From Tiliqua scincoides (taxonomy: Eukaryota; Chordata; Lepidosauria; Squamata; Scincidae), in contig NC_089823.1 of assembly GCF_035046505.1 (NCBI RefSeq), forward strand, positions 34,458,388 to 34,522,387: DNA of 64,000 bases, in the 5' to 3' direction. Of this stretch, positions 50,262 to 62,390 are shown in pieces (position 1 is the first letter of the stretch; each line of letters starts with the position of its first letter). Position numbers and translations under genes: made by a program. The notes under the pieces are model-generated. The model was not told where the DNA came from. It saw only the letters and a list, made by a program, of their open reading frames with translations, and searched no databases.

Positions 50262-50440
50262 TATGAAGCTGCTTTATATGGAACCAGACCATTGGTCCAT
50301 CTTGCTCAGGATTGTGTACATTGATTGACAGCAGTTCTCCAGGGCTTCAGACAATAGAGCTCTTCTCCAGCCTTATGAAGTTACCAACTTTGGACCTTCT
50401 GCATATCAAATATGAGCTCTAATGCTGAGCAAGGGCCCAC
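50262..50440 (-). mobile_element. tRNA-derived SINE inside duplicated block 1, copy B
   Basis: The counterpart of 23481-23668, with GAACCAGACCATTGGTCCAT and CAGCAGTTCTCCAGGGCTTC, slightly shortened by a deletion relative to copy A. Confidence 0.7.
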
Positions 50441-50559
50441 ACCCTTAAAGAACCTCATGCATTCATGGTAGGAAAGAGATTTGAACTGGCGACTTCCTGA
50501 TTTGTATCTCAGTCTCTAAGGGCCAAACTATATGTCATGATTCATGCATGTGTTTACCC

Positions 50560-50606
<47 letters not shown>
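50560..50606. repeat. (CTTT)n microsatellite
   Basis: About 11 to 12 CTTT units. A shorter T-rich run stands at the equivalent place in copy A (near 23770). Confidence 0.95.
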
Positions 50607-50877
50607 ATTACATGCCCCTTCCACGCACTCTTTATTGGAGGGGGGGGGGAGAGAGAGAGATGACTTTCAACAGAAGCTTTTTTTAAAGGTATACATAGTA
50701 CAACACAGGTGTGTGTGTGTGTGTGTGTGCACACCATTAGGACACAAACTGTAAGTCTATCCCAGTTTGAGTCCTTTTTGTGCATCCTTTTTGTGCTTGT
50801 GTTAATAAATGTGGAATAAAGCACATGCATTAATCATAGCCTATGATTTGGATCTTAGCCTACACCACACCACATAC

Positions 50878-52146
50878 ACATCTAGGCATGAAATTGTCTG
50901 GCTCCTGCTTATAATGAAGGCCAGTTTTATCTAGTCATGTGTTTAAAAAAGAATACTTTACACAGCTCTAAAAATATGCTTTTTAAAGGGTAAATGGAAT
51001 TCAACAGCAATATGAGAATACCAGATCCCACTACACATTTATACAGCATGGCTCATCCTACCAGACCCCTCCTGCTGTTCGACTAATGCTTGCGTGACTT
51101 CATTCACCACTGAACAGCAGCCATCTTTGTGGCTGAACCCAGCCTGGGTTTAAATTGGTAAGCAACACGACTATTGAGAGCAGGAAATGAAGCAGTTATT
51201 TCAGGCTGGGAGAAAATTCAGGTGGGCAAAATGCCCTACACACAGTTTGCATTTAATCAGGAAGCTGCGGGTTACAGCTTCACAAAGAAAGATACAGAAT
51301 TTTAATGGACCCACAGAATTAGTTACATTTCCTGGAGAACTCTTGTGCTGATCAGTGCCATAGCACTCAGCAGCAACAGAGGGAAGGAGATGTGTGGAGC
51401 TTTGAAGAGGGCTGTTGGTTATTTTCTGAACTTCCTTTTAAGGCCTCCCATCCAAGTGCTGACTAGGCTTTGTATCTTCTTTGCATGTGTGATTTAGCAA
51501 CACTTAGGTCTAGGTGTGATGGGGCAATACTGATTTAGGGCCAAATCTTATCCAACTTTTTAGTGCCAATGCAGCCACAATGCCGCCCCACCTTGAGAAG
51601 GCCTCACCTGGCAGGGTGCAGCTCCTTCCCTGTTAGCATGGTTGCACCCGCATTAGAAAGTTGGATAGGACTGGGCTTAAGCCAGCACCGGCTTCCGAGT
51701 GTTGCAAACGTGCTATAAAGCAAGTTCGTGCCACCGCGGGAGTCAGGGATGCCAGTGCAAGGACATGTGCAAGCCTTCCCGTGCTGAATCCAGACCTGTG
51801 TCCATAAATTTATGCCACCAGCTTGGGGATTTGGAAGGGTGGATTTGGGTGTTTGGGGGCAGTGGGAGGGCTGGTGGGTGGACTGGGCCTGGAAGGGGGA
51901 TGGGACTGGACTCTGGCACTTAGGCTACATCCTAACCCCCCTCCTAAGCAGCCTGGCCTTACACCAGGCTGCTTGGATCTGTACCAGTGATTGGATTTGT
52001 TCCAGCGTAGGTTAGGATTGGCCTGCCCATCATCTAAAAATAAAAGAATATTTTGGGCCAAGAATGCCCAATTGTGTATAAGTAAACATTCATTGCCACT
52101 GACACTGGGGAAAAACTGGGAGCACACCTTGAGAGGCACTATTTCC
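50878..52146. repeat. Duplicated block 2, copy B
   Basis: Matches 41748-43077. Begins ACATCTAGGCATGAAATTGT directly after block 1, copy B, and contains the same Harbinger-like insertion at 51538-51676 with TTA on both sides. Confidence 0.9.
51538..51676 (+). mobile_element. Harbinger-like MITE within duplicated block 2, copy B
   Basis: GGGCCAAATCTTATCCAACT to TTGGATAGGACTGGGC, flanked by TTA on the left and TTA at 51677-51679. Shorter than copy A by an internal deletion. Confidence 0.75.
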
Positions 52147-52194
52147 CTTGTGACCATCATGGATCCCTTGAAGAGCAGCAGGTAGAGCAACAGG

Positions 52195-52552
52195 CAGTGG
52201 CGTAGCTAGTGGGGGCGGTACACCCTGGGTGCCACCCTCAGGGCCATGACACCACCAGTGACTACAATCACTAAAATCGTGGTTGTTAGAAGTAATACCA
52301 TCATGTTATATATCATTCTATGTGTAATTTACAGCAAAATGCAATGAAACAAACTGGAGTGAAATACCTCAATTCTATCAACAGTTAAGGCCAAAACACC
52401 AGGAAAAATGCAGTTGCCTTTATGTAACAAAACATACCATTTCCTTAACTCAAAATGGATCAATGAGACTGACTGTTCAAAGAGCCAATGAGATGTTATT
52501 ATGACACAGCATGGACACTAATAAGGTGTGACACCCTGGGGGGGGGGTGACA
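52195..52552. mobile_element. Element with CAGTGGCGTAGCTAG terminus
   Basis: The left end CAGTGGCGTAGCTAGTGGGG matches the foldback element at 15985. Words GACACCACCAGTGACTACAA and the near-complement GTGTGACACCCTGGGGG mark the rest. The right boundary is uncertain. Confidence 0.55.
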
Positions 52553-52985
52553 TCAGGGGTGGATCCAGTGTTTATATTGGGGGCATGAGCACTACCTTAG
52601 CTCCAGAGCCCAGGTCAACCAGGCTGGTAGACCTGGGCTCCTGGTGGAAGTTTAGCTTCTGTGGCTTTGCTGAGCAAGTAGACCTGGGGTCCCATCCAGA
52701 CCTGGAGCCCAGATCTATCTGCCAGGTAGACCTATGCTCCCATTCCAACTGGCGCTCGATTTCACTCCCCATTCTGGTGGGCTTCTTTACCCACTGACCA
52801 ATATTTGATCTCCTTGTCCCACTGCTCTGGCTTTTCTTTCTCCAAAGGAGACGCTGGAACAGTGCAGCGGGGAGGCCAAAAAGCCTCTGAAGCAAGAGGA
52901 GGTGATGGGGGAGCTGCCACTGGGTTTTGGGGGGTCCACCAAAAATGGCCTCGTGGGCTGCATGTTGGACCACCACAATCTAAGG

Positions 52986-53318
52986 CAGTGGTTCTCAAAC
53001 TTTTAGCACCCACTTTTTAGAATGAGAATCTGTTGGGACCCACCGGAAGTGATGTCATGACTGGAAGCGACATCCTCAGGCAGGAAAATTTTAACAATCA
53101 TAGGTTGCAATCCTACCAACACATACTCAGGAGTAAGTCCCATTTACTATCATTGTTAAAAGCGTATACATTGATCTGTCACCTTTCCCCAAATGCAGTC
53201 ACATACCATGGTAGCATCAAGTCTAATATATTAAAAATAAAATATTGAAATGAATGGGGACACACCTGAAATTGGTTTGTGACCTACCTAGTCCAGACCC
53301 ACAATTTGAGAAACACCA
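52986..53318 (+). mobile_element. hAT element (CAGTGGTTCTCA family) with exact target duplication
   Basis: Left end CAGTGGTTCTCAAACTTTTA, right end CAATTTGAGAAACACCA. The 8-bp flanks are identical: ATCTAAGG at 52978-52985 and 53319-53326. This fixes the family as hAT. Confidence 0.9.
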
Positions 53319-53326
53319 ATCTAAGG

Positions 53327-55797
53327 ACTGGAGAGAGGACATCCTCTGTTATTGTCATCCCTCCCCTTCCCCCCATCAGTCACTCCTGACTGATTTTGAA
53401 TCTTATTTTGAATCTTATTATGGTTATTACTTCTTAATTTTCTTGGCCTTTTGTCAGGCAAAAAGGTGGCAAATACGCTTGCCCTGCAGAATTAGGAATG
53501 CTGGCTAGAGATTTCATTTCTTGCAAGCTTGGTAATGGCAGGCCAAAGATAATACTTTTGTAAATCAGCACTGAATTCAAGGTGATAAGTTAGTTTCTAT
53601 TTTACAGTCCATGGTTGGAGTCTCAATCTGGGGAGTAAATTTAGTCCAGCCAAGTCAAAACAGGGGGTGGGGTAAAACCATCATCTGACATGAAAAATAA
53701 GGTTAAAGCACAATAATTGAATGAGTAGTCCAGGGTAAGAAAAAGATAAAGTAAGAGCAGCAGCCACTAGGACTGACCCAAGGTGGTTTATAAATCTGAG
53801 AGAATGCACTGTGTGACCCAAGAAGTGCACTCCACAGGCAGAAGGACCTGAAGGTAAGCATACATTTGGAATCCAGCAAGGGAAAAACAGTTTTGAAGGC
53901 AACTAGGAGCAGAGAAGCAGTGGGAGGGAAAGAATTTATCACCTATCCACCATCATTTCTCTGTTCACCTCCTCTTGGACCTGTTTTTCTTTACAAAATC
54001 TTTAAAAATCAGTCCTTAGGGCTTGATTACATGTGAGTAATCAGGCCTCTGTCTGTCCCATTTAGGCAATTCAGTTAGCACCACTGTGGAAACCAGGACA
54101 TCTACAGCTTTTTTCCATTCTGCTGTTCGGCTTGCTTGCAGATACCATTCATTCACTCCATTAGGACTGCAAATCTCAAGTCACCTGGAGCCTGTCGTGT
54201 GCTTGCTTAATTGCTTTTAATGGTAGCAGGCTGTGCTTTGGCAAAGCATGAAAAGAAATGAAGTCAAGAAGGCAACGAATGTAAAACCTTTCAGTGATGC
54301 CAAGCTCCCCCTCAGCCCTGAGATAGATTTCCGTCCCAAACATGCTTACAGAGGCAATCTGTCCAGAGGACTGTGCAATCATAGCAAACTTGCCGTCCAA
54401 GTCCCTCTGCAAGACAGTAGATTGAATTTAATACATGACAATTGACACTGTTCTAAATGAAAGAAGTGTTTTGATACATATACATCACACATCCAGGTTT
54501 TGTCCTTGGAGTCCATTTAAGGTTGTTTTGCCCTGTACTGGTCTTTTTGTTAGATGAATGCAAAGGATTGTTGTTCTGGGGACATGAGATTATCTAAGGT
54601 CTAAACAGCCTACATTCATCAGTTTTGTGTGGATGAATTGTAATGTAATATAGGACAGTTAACACATTGCAAAGAAAACATTTTAGAACATGTAGATTAT
54701 GTAAGGCATAGGAATAAATTATGTGCACTAATTAGGAAGCTCTTCATAAGTAAACAGTATCAAATCTCCTTCACACTGAAGTAAAGAACAAGAAATGTAC
54801 AACTGTGAGCTGGATTTCTAATGAAGCCTTGAGTGGCAGGAATGGGAAACTGTATAGCAGGAAGTACAGCTGGAAGTTCTGACGGGGCAGTCCATGGACA
54901 TACATTGGATTGCTAATCTGTGGTCTATTAACATCATAATCTATGAACATCATTTATATATGACACAACAGCAGTTTTTAGACAATTTTAGGGACGTACA
55001 TACAGGATATTCTTATCTTTTCCAGGCTTCATGCAATTTTGTTGGCTAAAGAATCTTTGTTGCATTATTTAACTGCTACACAGTTTTTAACCAGGAACAG
55101 CCTAAGGCTGGAATTCTATATACATTTACCTGGGAGTAGGTCCCATTGACCTCAGTGAAACTAAATTCTCAGTCAACATGCATAGGAATGGACTGTTAAT
55201 TACCTGAATTCTACAAGGTCTTTGCAATAAACAATGGACAAGGCAACATCATTCCATCAGCAGCAGCTTATACACACAATTGCTTCATCTACGGAAACAG
55301 CCTGCAAGTGAAACCAACATTGTGTGGTTCATTATTTTATTTTCTCCTGGGAACCATTTTGTGATATTAGCAAAATAAATCAATTTTAAATGAGTTTGTG
55401 CCTGAAGTTAACAACAGGCCATTTCTTTCTTGCACTCCTTCGGGACGTCTCCCACTCTTCCATCATTATTTGTGAATGAATAAGGCTTAGTTATACTGCA
55501 AGAGAGTAATTTGTTTTAATAGTGTCTAAGTACACACTGAGGTAATAGGATGCCTAATCATGTTTCTCAGGAAAGGAATTCACAGTTTGAGAAGGCTTAT
55601 TTTTCTTTAAAGGGTCGTTTCAATCTGAAAAGAGCCTGTACAAATGGTATTGTGAAATCTCATGCTTATTCAGTATTATTGCAGAAAAGGTCAGCTCACA
55701 AGACTACAGTTGATGGCTTTAGCAGCCAGTTCTGATAACACTGTGTGCAACTTCATAGAAGCCATAGGAATGTGTGCGCTAAAAAAATAGCCATCGA
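53327..55797. other. Mostly unique intergenic DNA
   Basis: Contains one ~90-bp palindromic MITE (55103-55196). I found no exon supported by splice sites and no RNA gene. Confidence 0.45.
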
Positions 55798-55976
55798 GGG
55801 CCCAATCCTATCCAACTTTCCAGCATTGGTGTAACCACAACGCAGCTCCAAGGTAAGGGAACAAGTGTTCCCATATCTTGAGGAGGCCTCTGTGACTGCT
55901 TCCCCACCACAGGATGCAGTGCATGCCCCATTGGTACGACTGCACCGACACTGGAAAATTGGATAGGATTTGGCCC
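55798..55976 (+). mobile_element. Harbinger-like MITE, well preserved copy
   Basis: Ends GGGCCCAATCCTATCCAACT and AAAATTGGATAGGATTTGGCCC enclose the family core. Confidence 0.75.
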
Positions 55977-56154
55977 CATATCTGTAGTTGCAAAAGAATA
56001 TTGTGATATGAACATTCATAAAGCAAGAGTTGATCTCACCAAATGTAGGGAGGAATCACATAACATTAATGAAGGAATATGGAAGAACTATGAAAGAAGA
56101 AATATGCCTTCCAGAATGGAGATTACCTACTGTACAGTATATGCTTTGGTCTAA

Positions 56155-56250
56155 GAACTTTGCTGGTTCAGATCAAAAGTCTGTCTAGTCCAGCATTCTG
56201 TCTCCAAGAATAGACAGTCAGTGGTAAAACCTTCTGGTACATATTGTGGG
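56155..56250 (-). mobile_element. Diverged CR1 3' end fragment
   Basis: AAAGTCTGTCTAGTCCAGCA resembles the CR1 3' terminus in minus orientation. Confidence 0.45.
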
Positions 56251-58049
56251 GGGTTAGAATGATCCCCACACTGAACATGTATTTTAGGCCCTGTATATAA
56301 CAACTCATTTCTATCTGCTTGCCTTTTTTGAAGAACACTTGTATTTTGTACCTCTCCACTAGTACATAATGTGTACACATACTCCCCCCCCAGTTCAACA
56401 TAACGCAATACTGAGATTTAAAGGCAAGAAGGGTTATAAGCATAGATGGTCTGTGATAAAGTGACTGCAAATTATATGCAAATTATATGTAAAGGTATCA
56501 GAATGAAGTAACTGAAAGCCATTGTCACATAGTAGTTGTCATATGTCTATAGCTGTCATATAGCCCAAGACAATGTTAATCAGAGTGAGGATAGTACTTG
56601 GTTTCTACAGCAGTGTCATGTCCATTCATGGTAAAGAAGCAAGGAACTGTCATCATCTGTTGAATTGTACATCAAGGGGGGGGGGAAGGTGCCATAGTAG
56701 AATATAAGAGAAAACACAGAAATTTTGGGGAGGTTGGGAAATGGCAATGCACTGGGTACACATTGCCTCCCTTACAACCAGAGGCTGGATTTGGGGAAAG
56801 GAGGAGTAAAGTAATGCAGCTAGGGATGCAGGAAGACTATGCGCAATGGATTGTTCAACATATCAGCATTAGAACCAAAGTGCCGCTAGTGTAAGAGACA
56901 GCTTTCAGTCTCCATGTTTTCATTTGTGACAGTGTGTTGAGACATGTTTTTAACATGCTGCCATTAACACATATTGCTTATTGAATGCTAGAAAAGACTT
57001 CCTTGTTATTTCTCCACCCCCCACTCCACTCCTTTCATGTAGCACATTGTTAGGGATTAGAACAAAGGGTGTGAGATGAGTGTGGATGAGATAGATGAAC
57101 AGTTTCTTATCAGTCTAGCATTAGTGAGCCCTACTGCAACCAGATGTACTTTGTCAAGGCAAAGAGACAGGGAGGCAGGAGAAAGTAGTAGGCATACCAG
57201 GATTCAAAGAACAATAATTTAACTCAAGGCTGGGTTAAGGGAGTAGCAGGAATGTGGCATGGACAGAGTTCTGCATAAGTCTTGCCCCCCCCCCCCAGCA
57301 AGCTGAAATCCAAGACACAAAGGAGAGAGGAGCCAACAAAGAAGGCAAGCTCTTTCAGGAGAAACCATCCCAAGGAGATAAAGAGGTGAACCCAAGGCGC
57401 AGAAGTCTCTGCCATTGTAAGGAGCAGCTGAACCATAAGTAGCTGGATCAACAGGAGGGGCTGTAGTGGGGGCTTGTGAAGAGTAGATGAGGGAATGAAG
57501 GAGTTGGAGCAAGGGAGAAAGGATAAAGTGATCAGGAGGAAGAAGGGTGGCTCATTTATTCATCTCTCATGGTCCATGTTCCTCCGCCCACACAAACAGA
57601 TATGCTGTTCATGATAGGACAGGTTCATCCATCACTAGTTGATAGCCTGAGCTGCAATAAAATAGGTGTGCACAGATAGTAGCTTCTTCTCCTCCTTCCT
57701 GGTGGTGCCATTTGGAGAGGAGGAACCCACAGGTAAGTGCACATTGGTAACAGAGACATTCTGTGTAGAGGGCATGAGAGAGGGCTGAGAAATAGTCTTG
57801 CAGCAAACATCACTACAGAGTTTGTGATCTTGATACAGGTTGATACAGTGGTGAAGTCTTCCAATGACAAACTACACAAAACATCCTGTTTCTCCTTTCT
57901 TTGCTTACTCACAGCACTCTCCATATGTTATCTCATCTCAATAAGACCAAAAACAACTCTGTGGGTTACTCCAAAATTACACCTTTTTTTTCTTTTTTCT
58001 TTTTTACAAATTATGGGTGGGGACTGAAAACTTGTAAAGTCCTTATGCA
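56251..58049. other. Intergenic DNA without recognised genes
   Basis: No splice-supported exon or named repeat seen, apart from short homopolymer runs. Confidence 0.4.
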
Positions 58050-58053
58050 TATT

Positions 58054-58117
<64 letters not shown>

Positions 58118-58460
58118 ACATATTTCTATACCGCCTTTCTTGATCCTCAGATTTCTCCTCAGACTTTATTCAAGGTGATTTACATAGGCAGGCAAATTTA
58201 AATCCCCGTAGGGATTTTTACAATTGAAAGAAGGTTCTATCTTTCAAGAAACCACAACATTCAGATGTTTCTTTCTTTGATCTGGTCGCACATTCTGGCC
58301 TCCATCCTCCCATGCTCAGAGCAGGTGGAATAACTCGGCTCAGCTTGTCAGCTGCTTCAAGGTCTCACCATTCACGGTGCCGGTGGCCTCGAACTGGCGA
58401 CCTTCGGATGTTATCTTCAGGCAAATGGAGGCTCAACCCTCTAGACCAGACCTCCTGCCC
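58050..58460 (-). mobile_element. tRNA-derived SINE, copy 3, with (AAT)n tail
   Basis: Reverse copy of the family at 20775 and 44301. The (AAT)n tail is at 58055-58116, followed by the TATACCGCCTTTCTTGATCC body end, the box B complement GGCCTCGAACTGGCGACC and the box A complement GGCTCAACCCTCTAGACCAG. Confidence 0.85.
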
Positions 58461-59010
58461 TGAATATTTGAGATTTATTCATATCTCTCTGCCTTTGTTC
58501 ATTAGCGGTTTGCATGTAATATTCGTTTTTTCCATGTTTTTACCATGCATTTCCCAAATAAATCCAGCCAACAACAGGTATGGAATTAAAATGGGCCACT
58601 GTATTGAATACAAAACATTGCAACAGGGCAACAAAAGGGAAAGGCAAAAAAAAAAAGGGCAACAAAACCATCCCAAGTGCAGGGTTCTACGTGGGGGAAA
58701 CAGCCCTAGCCGTCTTTGTCCCCCAATCTCATAGGGCGTCCACCCAACTCCAGGCGTAACTCAATTGTTATTAAGCCCACCTCTCAGTGTTGCCCAAAGA
58801 GGGTAAGTCAGCCAAACTGCTATGCCTTCAAGTCACCCCTGCAAAACCCCCAAGTTTGGACAAGGGGCTAGCCAGCCTGCCTCCTTAAGCCGGTCAGGCA
58901 TCACGGGAGCGGTTCTGGTTCACCCCCTGTCCTTGCTGACTTAGATTGGACACCGAGAAGGTCTTCTGCCTACCCAGCCTGCACTTCTGTTGCCACAAGG
59001 GGAGGTCAGC

Positions 59011-59500
59011 TTAGTGCTTGGCCTTTCTTGCACCCAAAAGGGTTTTCAAGCCCTGTTGCAAGTCTGTTAAAAAGAGGCTATAACCCATAGGGGAAAGATG
59101 CACTCCATCGCCACAGTAAAGAGCAGGCTGCCCAAAACAAATTCCAGGATGATGGCTAGCCGCTCCCCCGAGTTCTGTGATGACCCTGCCCAGGTAAGCA
59201 TTAACTCTTTTGTGGGCAACATCTATTCTTCTAATGCTTTGCACCCACCTCCAAACCCTCCGAGGCAGCATATCACAGGATAGTAATCCTGGGGAACTGA
59301 CTAATGAGCGTTGTAAAATCCCTGTGGGCCTGGAGCCTCAAGGACATAGACATCCTCTGGCCCAAGTCATTCTTGCCTAAGTGGACAATGATAACCTAGG
59401 GCAGGGGGTTGAGTGCAATAAAATCCAAAAAGGCTGGGAAAAACTGACCCCAACACATGCCCCTCTTGGCCAGCCAATCAATGTGCGCAACATCACCCAG
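59011..59500 (-). pseudogene. SGNH hydrolase part of the Ngaro fossil
   Basis: The segment contains VNAYLGRVITELGG and CGDGVHLSPMGYSLF, the C-terminal block of SGNH (GDSL-like) esterases, which some Ngaro elements carry as an extra gene. Its role in the element is not known. Broken remnant. Confidence 0.7.
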
Positions 59501-59954
59501 CTCCAGCTGAGAGCCAAAACTGAATGACATGGTGTGCTTCTGGGCCTAAAAAACTATGGAATGTCCGCAGATCAGGACCCTGGCTGGGCACCTCCCTCAC
59601 AGACCTGTTGAAAGAAAAACACGTCGTGAGGAAAACTCACTTAACACCTACCGAGAATAGATCAAGGTTAAAGAGGTATAACAAATTCCCCCAACCTTAT
59701 GAGGAATGCACATCGCCCACTCCAAATGGGTCTGGGCAAAGACATGCATGGCCAGTAACATGGTCATGACAAACACATTGCCCCCTCCGAAACAGGGCTA
59801 GGGGAAAACACAATCCTGGCTGGAGCCTGAACGTCCGTGGTCCTCATGGACCAAAGCCTGCACCAATGTGGCGCAGCACCTTGGGGTAAATGTAAAGCTG
59901 GCAAATAACTACTCCCCAAGCTCACCCCGGGAGTCACAGCCTTACTAACAAGGC

Positions 59955-60790
59955 CTAACATTCACGAAAGTAGTATTTAAATGCACCAGAGCGCCATCTG
60001 CTGATGTGCTTGATGTCCTGGGATGAGAAACTGATGCGAGCCGCTGCTGAGGGTGCCCCAATTCTAAACAAATGAAGCATGTATAGTTCTGGCCTCAAAC
60101 CCAGGTGCGCCAATACCCTTTTAAGAGTGACCCAAACTGATAAATCGTGAGGGGGGAATGATCCACATGCCGAAAGAGCGCCCGCTCCGGGAGGAGCCAA
60201 CAAGAAATATGCTCCATGGCAGATACTGGGCAAAGGTACCACATAGGAACCTGTTTAAGCTGTATCCACTGCCCACGCCCCATCTGGTCAGTCTTGGACA
60301 CCCTCAAGTGAAGGGACAAAATCCTGTGTTCCAAAATACAGTCACCCCATTGAAGTACTCTATCAGGGGAGGCCTGTTTTGATCTAACCAACACCTTACC
60401 TGGGCAAAACGCCCCATAAAACATTACAAGAGTCACTGTTCTAAACAACAGAGACTCAAAGGCTGAGGAACACATGGCACGAAACTCCATACTCAGCCCA
60501 TTTAATATAGTAGGTGTAATTGGTCAATGCTTATCTGGTCCCACTGGGAATCTCCTTCTGAGCCCCGCTACCATTTTATGCACCCTGAACTCTTTGGTGA
60601 AGTCCTGAACTCCCCAGCCCTTGACTGAAAAGAAATGGCCACCAGATAAATGGACATTGACTTGCAGGATATACCCCTGTCACGTAGTCCTAAAAGGAAC
60701 TGCATAAGAGTATGTGGTGTGAATGGTCCCTGTTCTGGCACCGAAGTTAACCTAAAAAAATCGCAAAACTCATGGATCTTACTCATGTAG
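59955..60790 (-). pseudogene. Tyrosine recombinase part of the Ngaro fossil
   Basis: Words typical of DIRS/Ngaro recombinases (LVMFYGAFCPGKVL, LRVSKTDQ, LFRIGAPSAAA, ISRWRSGAFKYY) lie downstream of RNase H. These enzymes integrate circular cDNA without a DDE integrase. Broken remnant. Confidence 0.75.
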
Positions 60791-62390
60791 CTGGCTCAGG
60801 CAGATGAAGCCAGCAATGCCCAGATGGCTTCCTGGACCTCATCATACCAATGTCCCACAGCCATTGGGGCATGGGCTCAGGATCCTGATTGGCTTCAGGC
60901 GCTAGCTGCCGAAAACTCTCCTCCTGGAATTGAGAGAGAGCATCGGCTGTGCTATTTTCAATCCCAGGGACATGCCTGGCTGACAAAACAGTGTTGATAG
61001 CTAGGCACTGCTTAACAAAGACTCTAACCAAATTCATAACCCAGGGGGATTTGGAGGTCTGCAGGTTAATTATGTGGACCACAGCCTGATTATCGCACCA
61101 AAAGCGAACAGAAGAGTTAGCAAACTCCCCCACCCACAAATGGACTGCCACAACAATTGGAAAAAGTTCTAAAATGGTCAAATCCCTGGTGATCCCTTCT
61201 TGAACCCAAACCTGTGGCCAAGGAGCCGTGCACCAACGCCCTCTAAAGAACACTCCAAATCCCATACCTCCCACAGCATCCAAGTGAACTTGGAGTTCAG
61301 CTTCAATTAACTGTGAAGATCTCCAAAATGAGATCCCATTAAATTCTTTCAAAAATTCCAACAGCAGTTTCAAATCTTCCCTCATACCCAAGGATACCCG
61401 AAGTCTGTGGGACGGGTACCTAAGCCCAACCATAGCATCGCATAATCGCCAGGCAAAGGCCCTGCCAGGGGCAATGACCTTACAAGCAAAGTTAAGGTGT
61501 CCAACCAGCCTTTGTAATTCTTTTAACATTAACTTATGGAACCTCAGGGCACTGGCTAACATCCCAGTCAATTTGTCCAATTTATCCCTGGGCAGGCGAC
61601 TGGTCTGTGCCACCGAGTCTAACTTGATACCTAAAAAGGTGAGCTTATTGACTGGGCCCTCTGTCTTGTCATGCGCCAAAGGGACCCCCAGGTGTCCACA
61701 CAGAGCTGTAAAATCACCCAGAAGCCGAGCACAGTCGCCATTCAACAGAGGCCCCATGAAAAGGAAATCATCAAGTTAGTGGGCAGTGGATTGCAGCCCC
61801 ATTCTAAAGCGTACAGTCCATTCCAGAAATGAACTAAACACCTCAAAAACCACACAGGAAATTGAACATCCCATTGGCAGTGCCCGATCTAAGTAATAAC
61901 CCCCTTCAAAATGAAAACCCAACTGGCAAAAGTCCCGGGGGTGCACTGGCAATAGTCTGAAGGCAGATTCAATATCTGGGGCCATCAAAGCCCCAGAGCC
62001 ACACTTCCTGAGGTGGCTAACAGCCTCATCTAAGGAAATGTATCTGACTGAGCCAGGTGGGCGGGTATCCTGTCATTTACAGAAGAACCTTCTGGAAAAA
62101 ACAGGTGGTGAATCAGCCTGAATTGACCCAGGGCTTTTTTGGGTAACCCTCCCAAAGGTGACACCTGCAGGTTACTGGAGGAACAATAAATGGTCCAACT
62201 ACCCTGCCTGCCTCCTTGGCTATCTTACGCCTCACCACATCCTCCGTGCCTTTAACGGACCGGAGGTTATGAGCAAAAGTGTGGCTGGCAGCTGGAGGCG
62301 CAGGAATCCTAAAGCCAAACTTAAAACAACAACTGAGCTGCAGGTTGATCATTATAAAATTGCAGCCAGTAGCCCAAGGCAAAAATCCTA
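60783..62390 (-). pseudogene. Reverse transcriptase-RNase H part of the Ngaro fossil
   Basis: Long stretch with RT-connection and RNase H words (LQRLVGHLNFACKVI, ILELFPIVVAVHLW, ARHVPGIENSTADALSQF). Belongs to the retroelement at 58640-64000 and is broken. Confidence 0.8.

Larger units (their letters stand above)
47978..50868. repeat. Duplicated block 1, copy B
   Basis: Matches 22578-24185 in two pieces, 47978-48120 and 49586-50868, separated by the hAT element at 48121-49585. The order and orientation are kept. Copy B carries its own (CTTT)n expansion at 50560-50606 and (GT)n at 50710-50730. Its right edge abuts block 2, copy B, within about 10 bp. Confidence 0.85.

Noticed and set aside
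53327-58049. A second CD200R-like gene downstream of the duplicated blocks
   Set aside because: I looked for words of the V-set and C2-set exons on both strands and found none.
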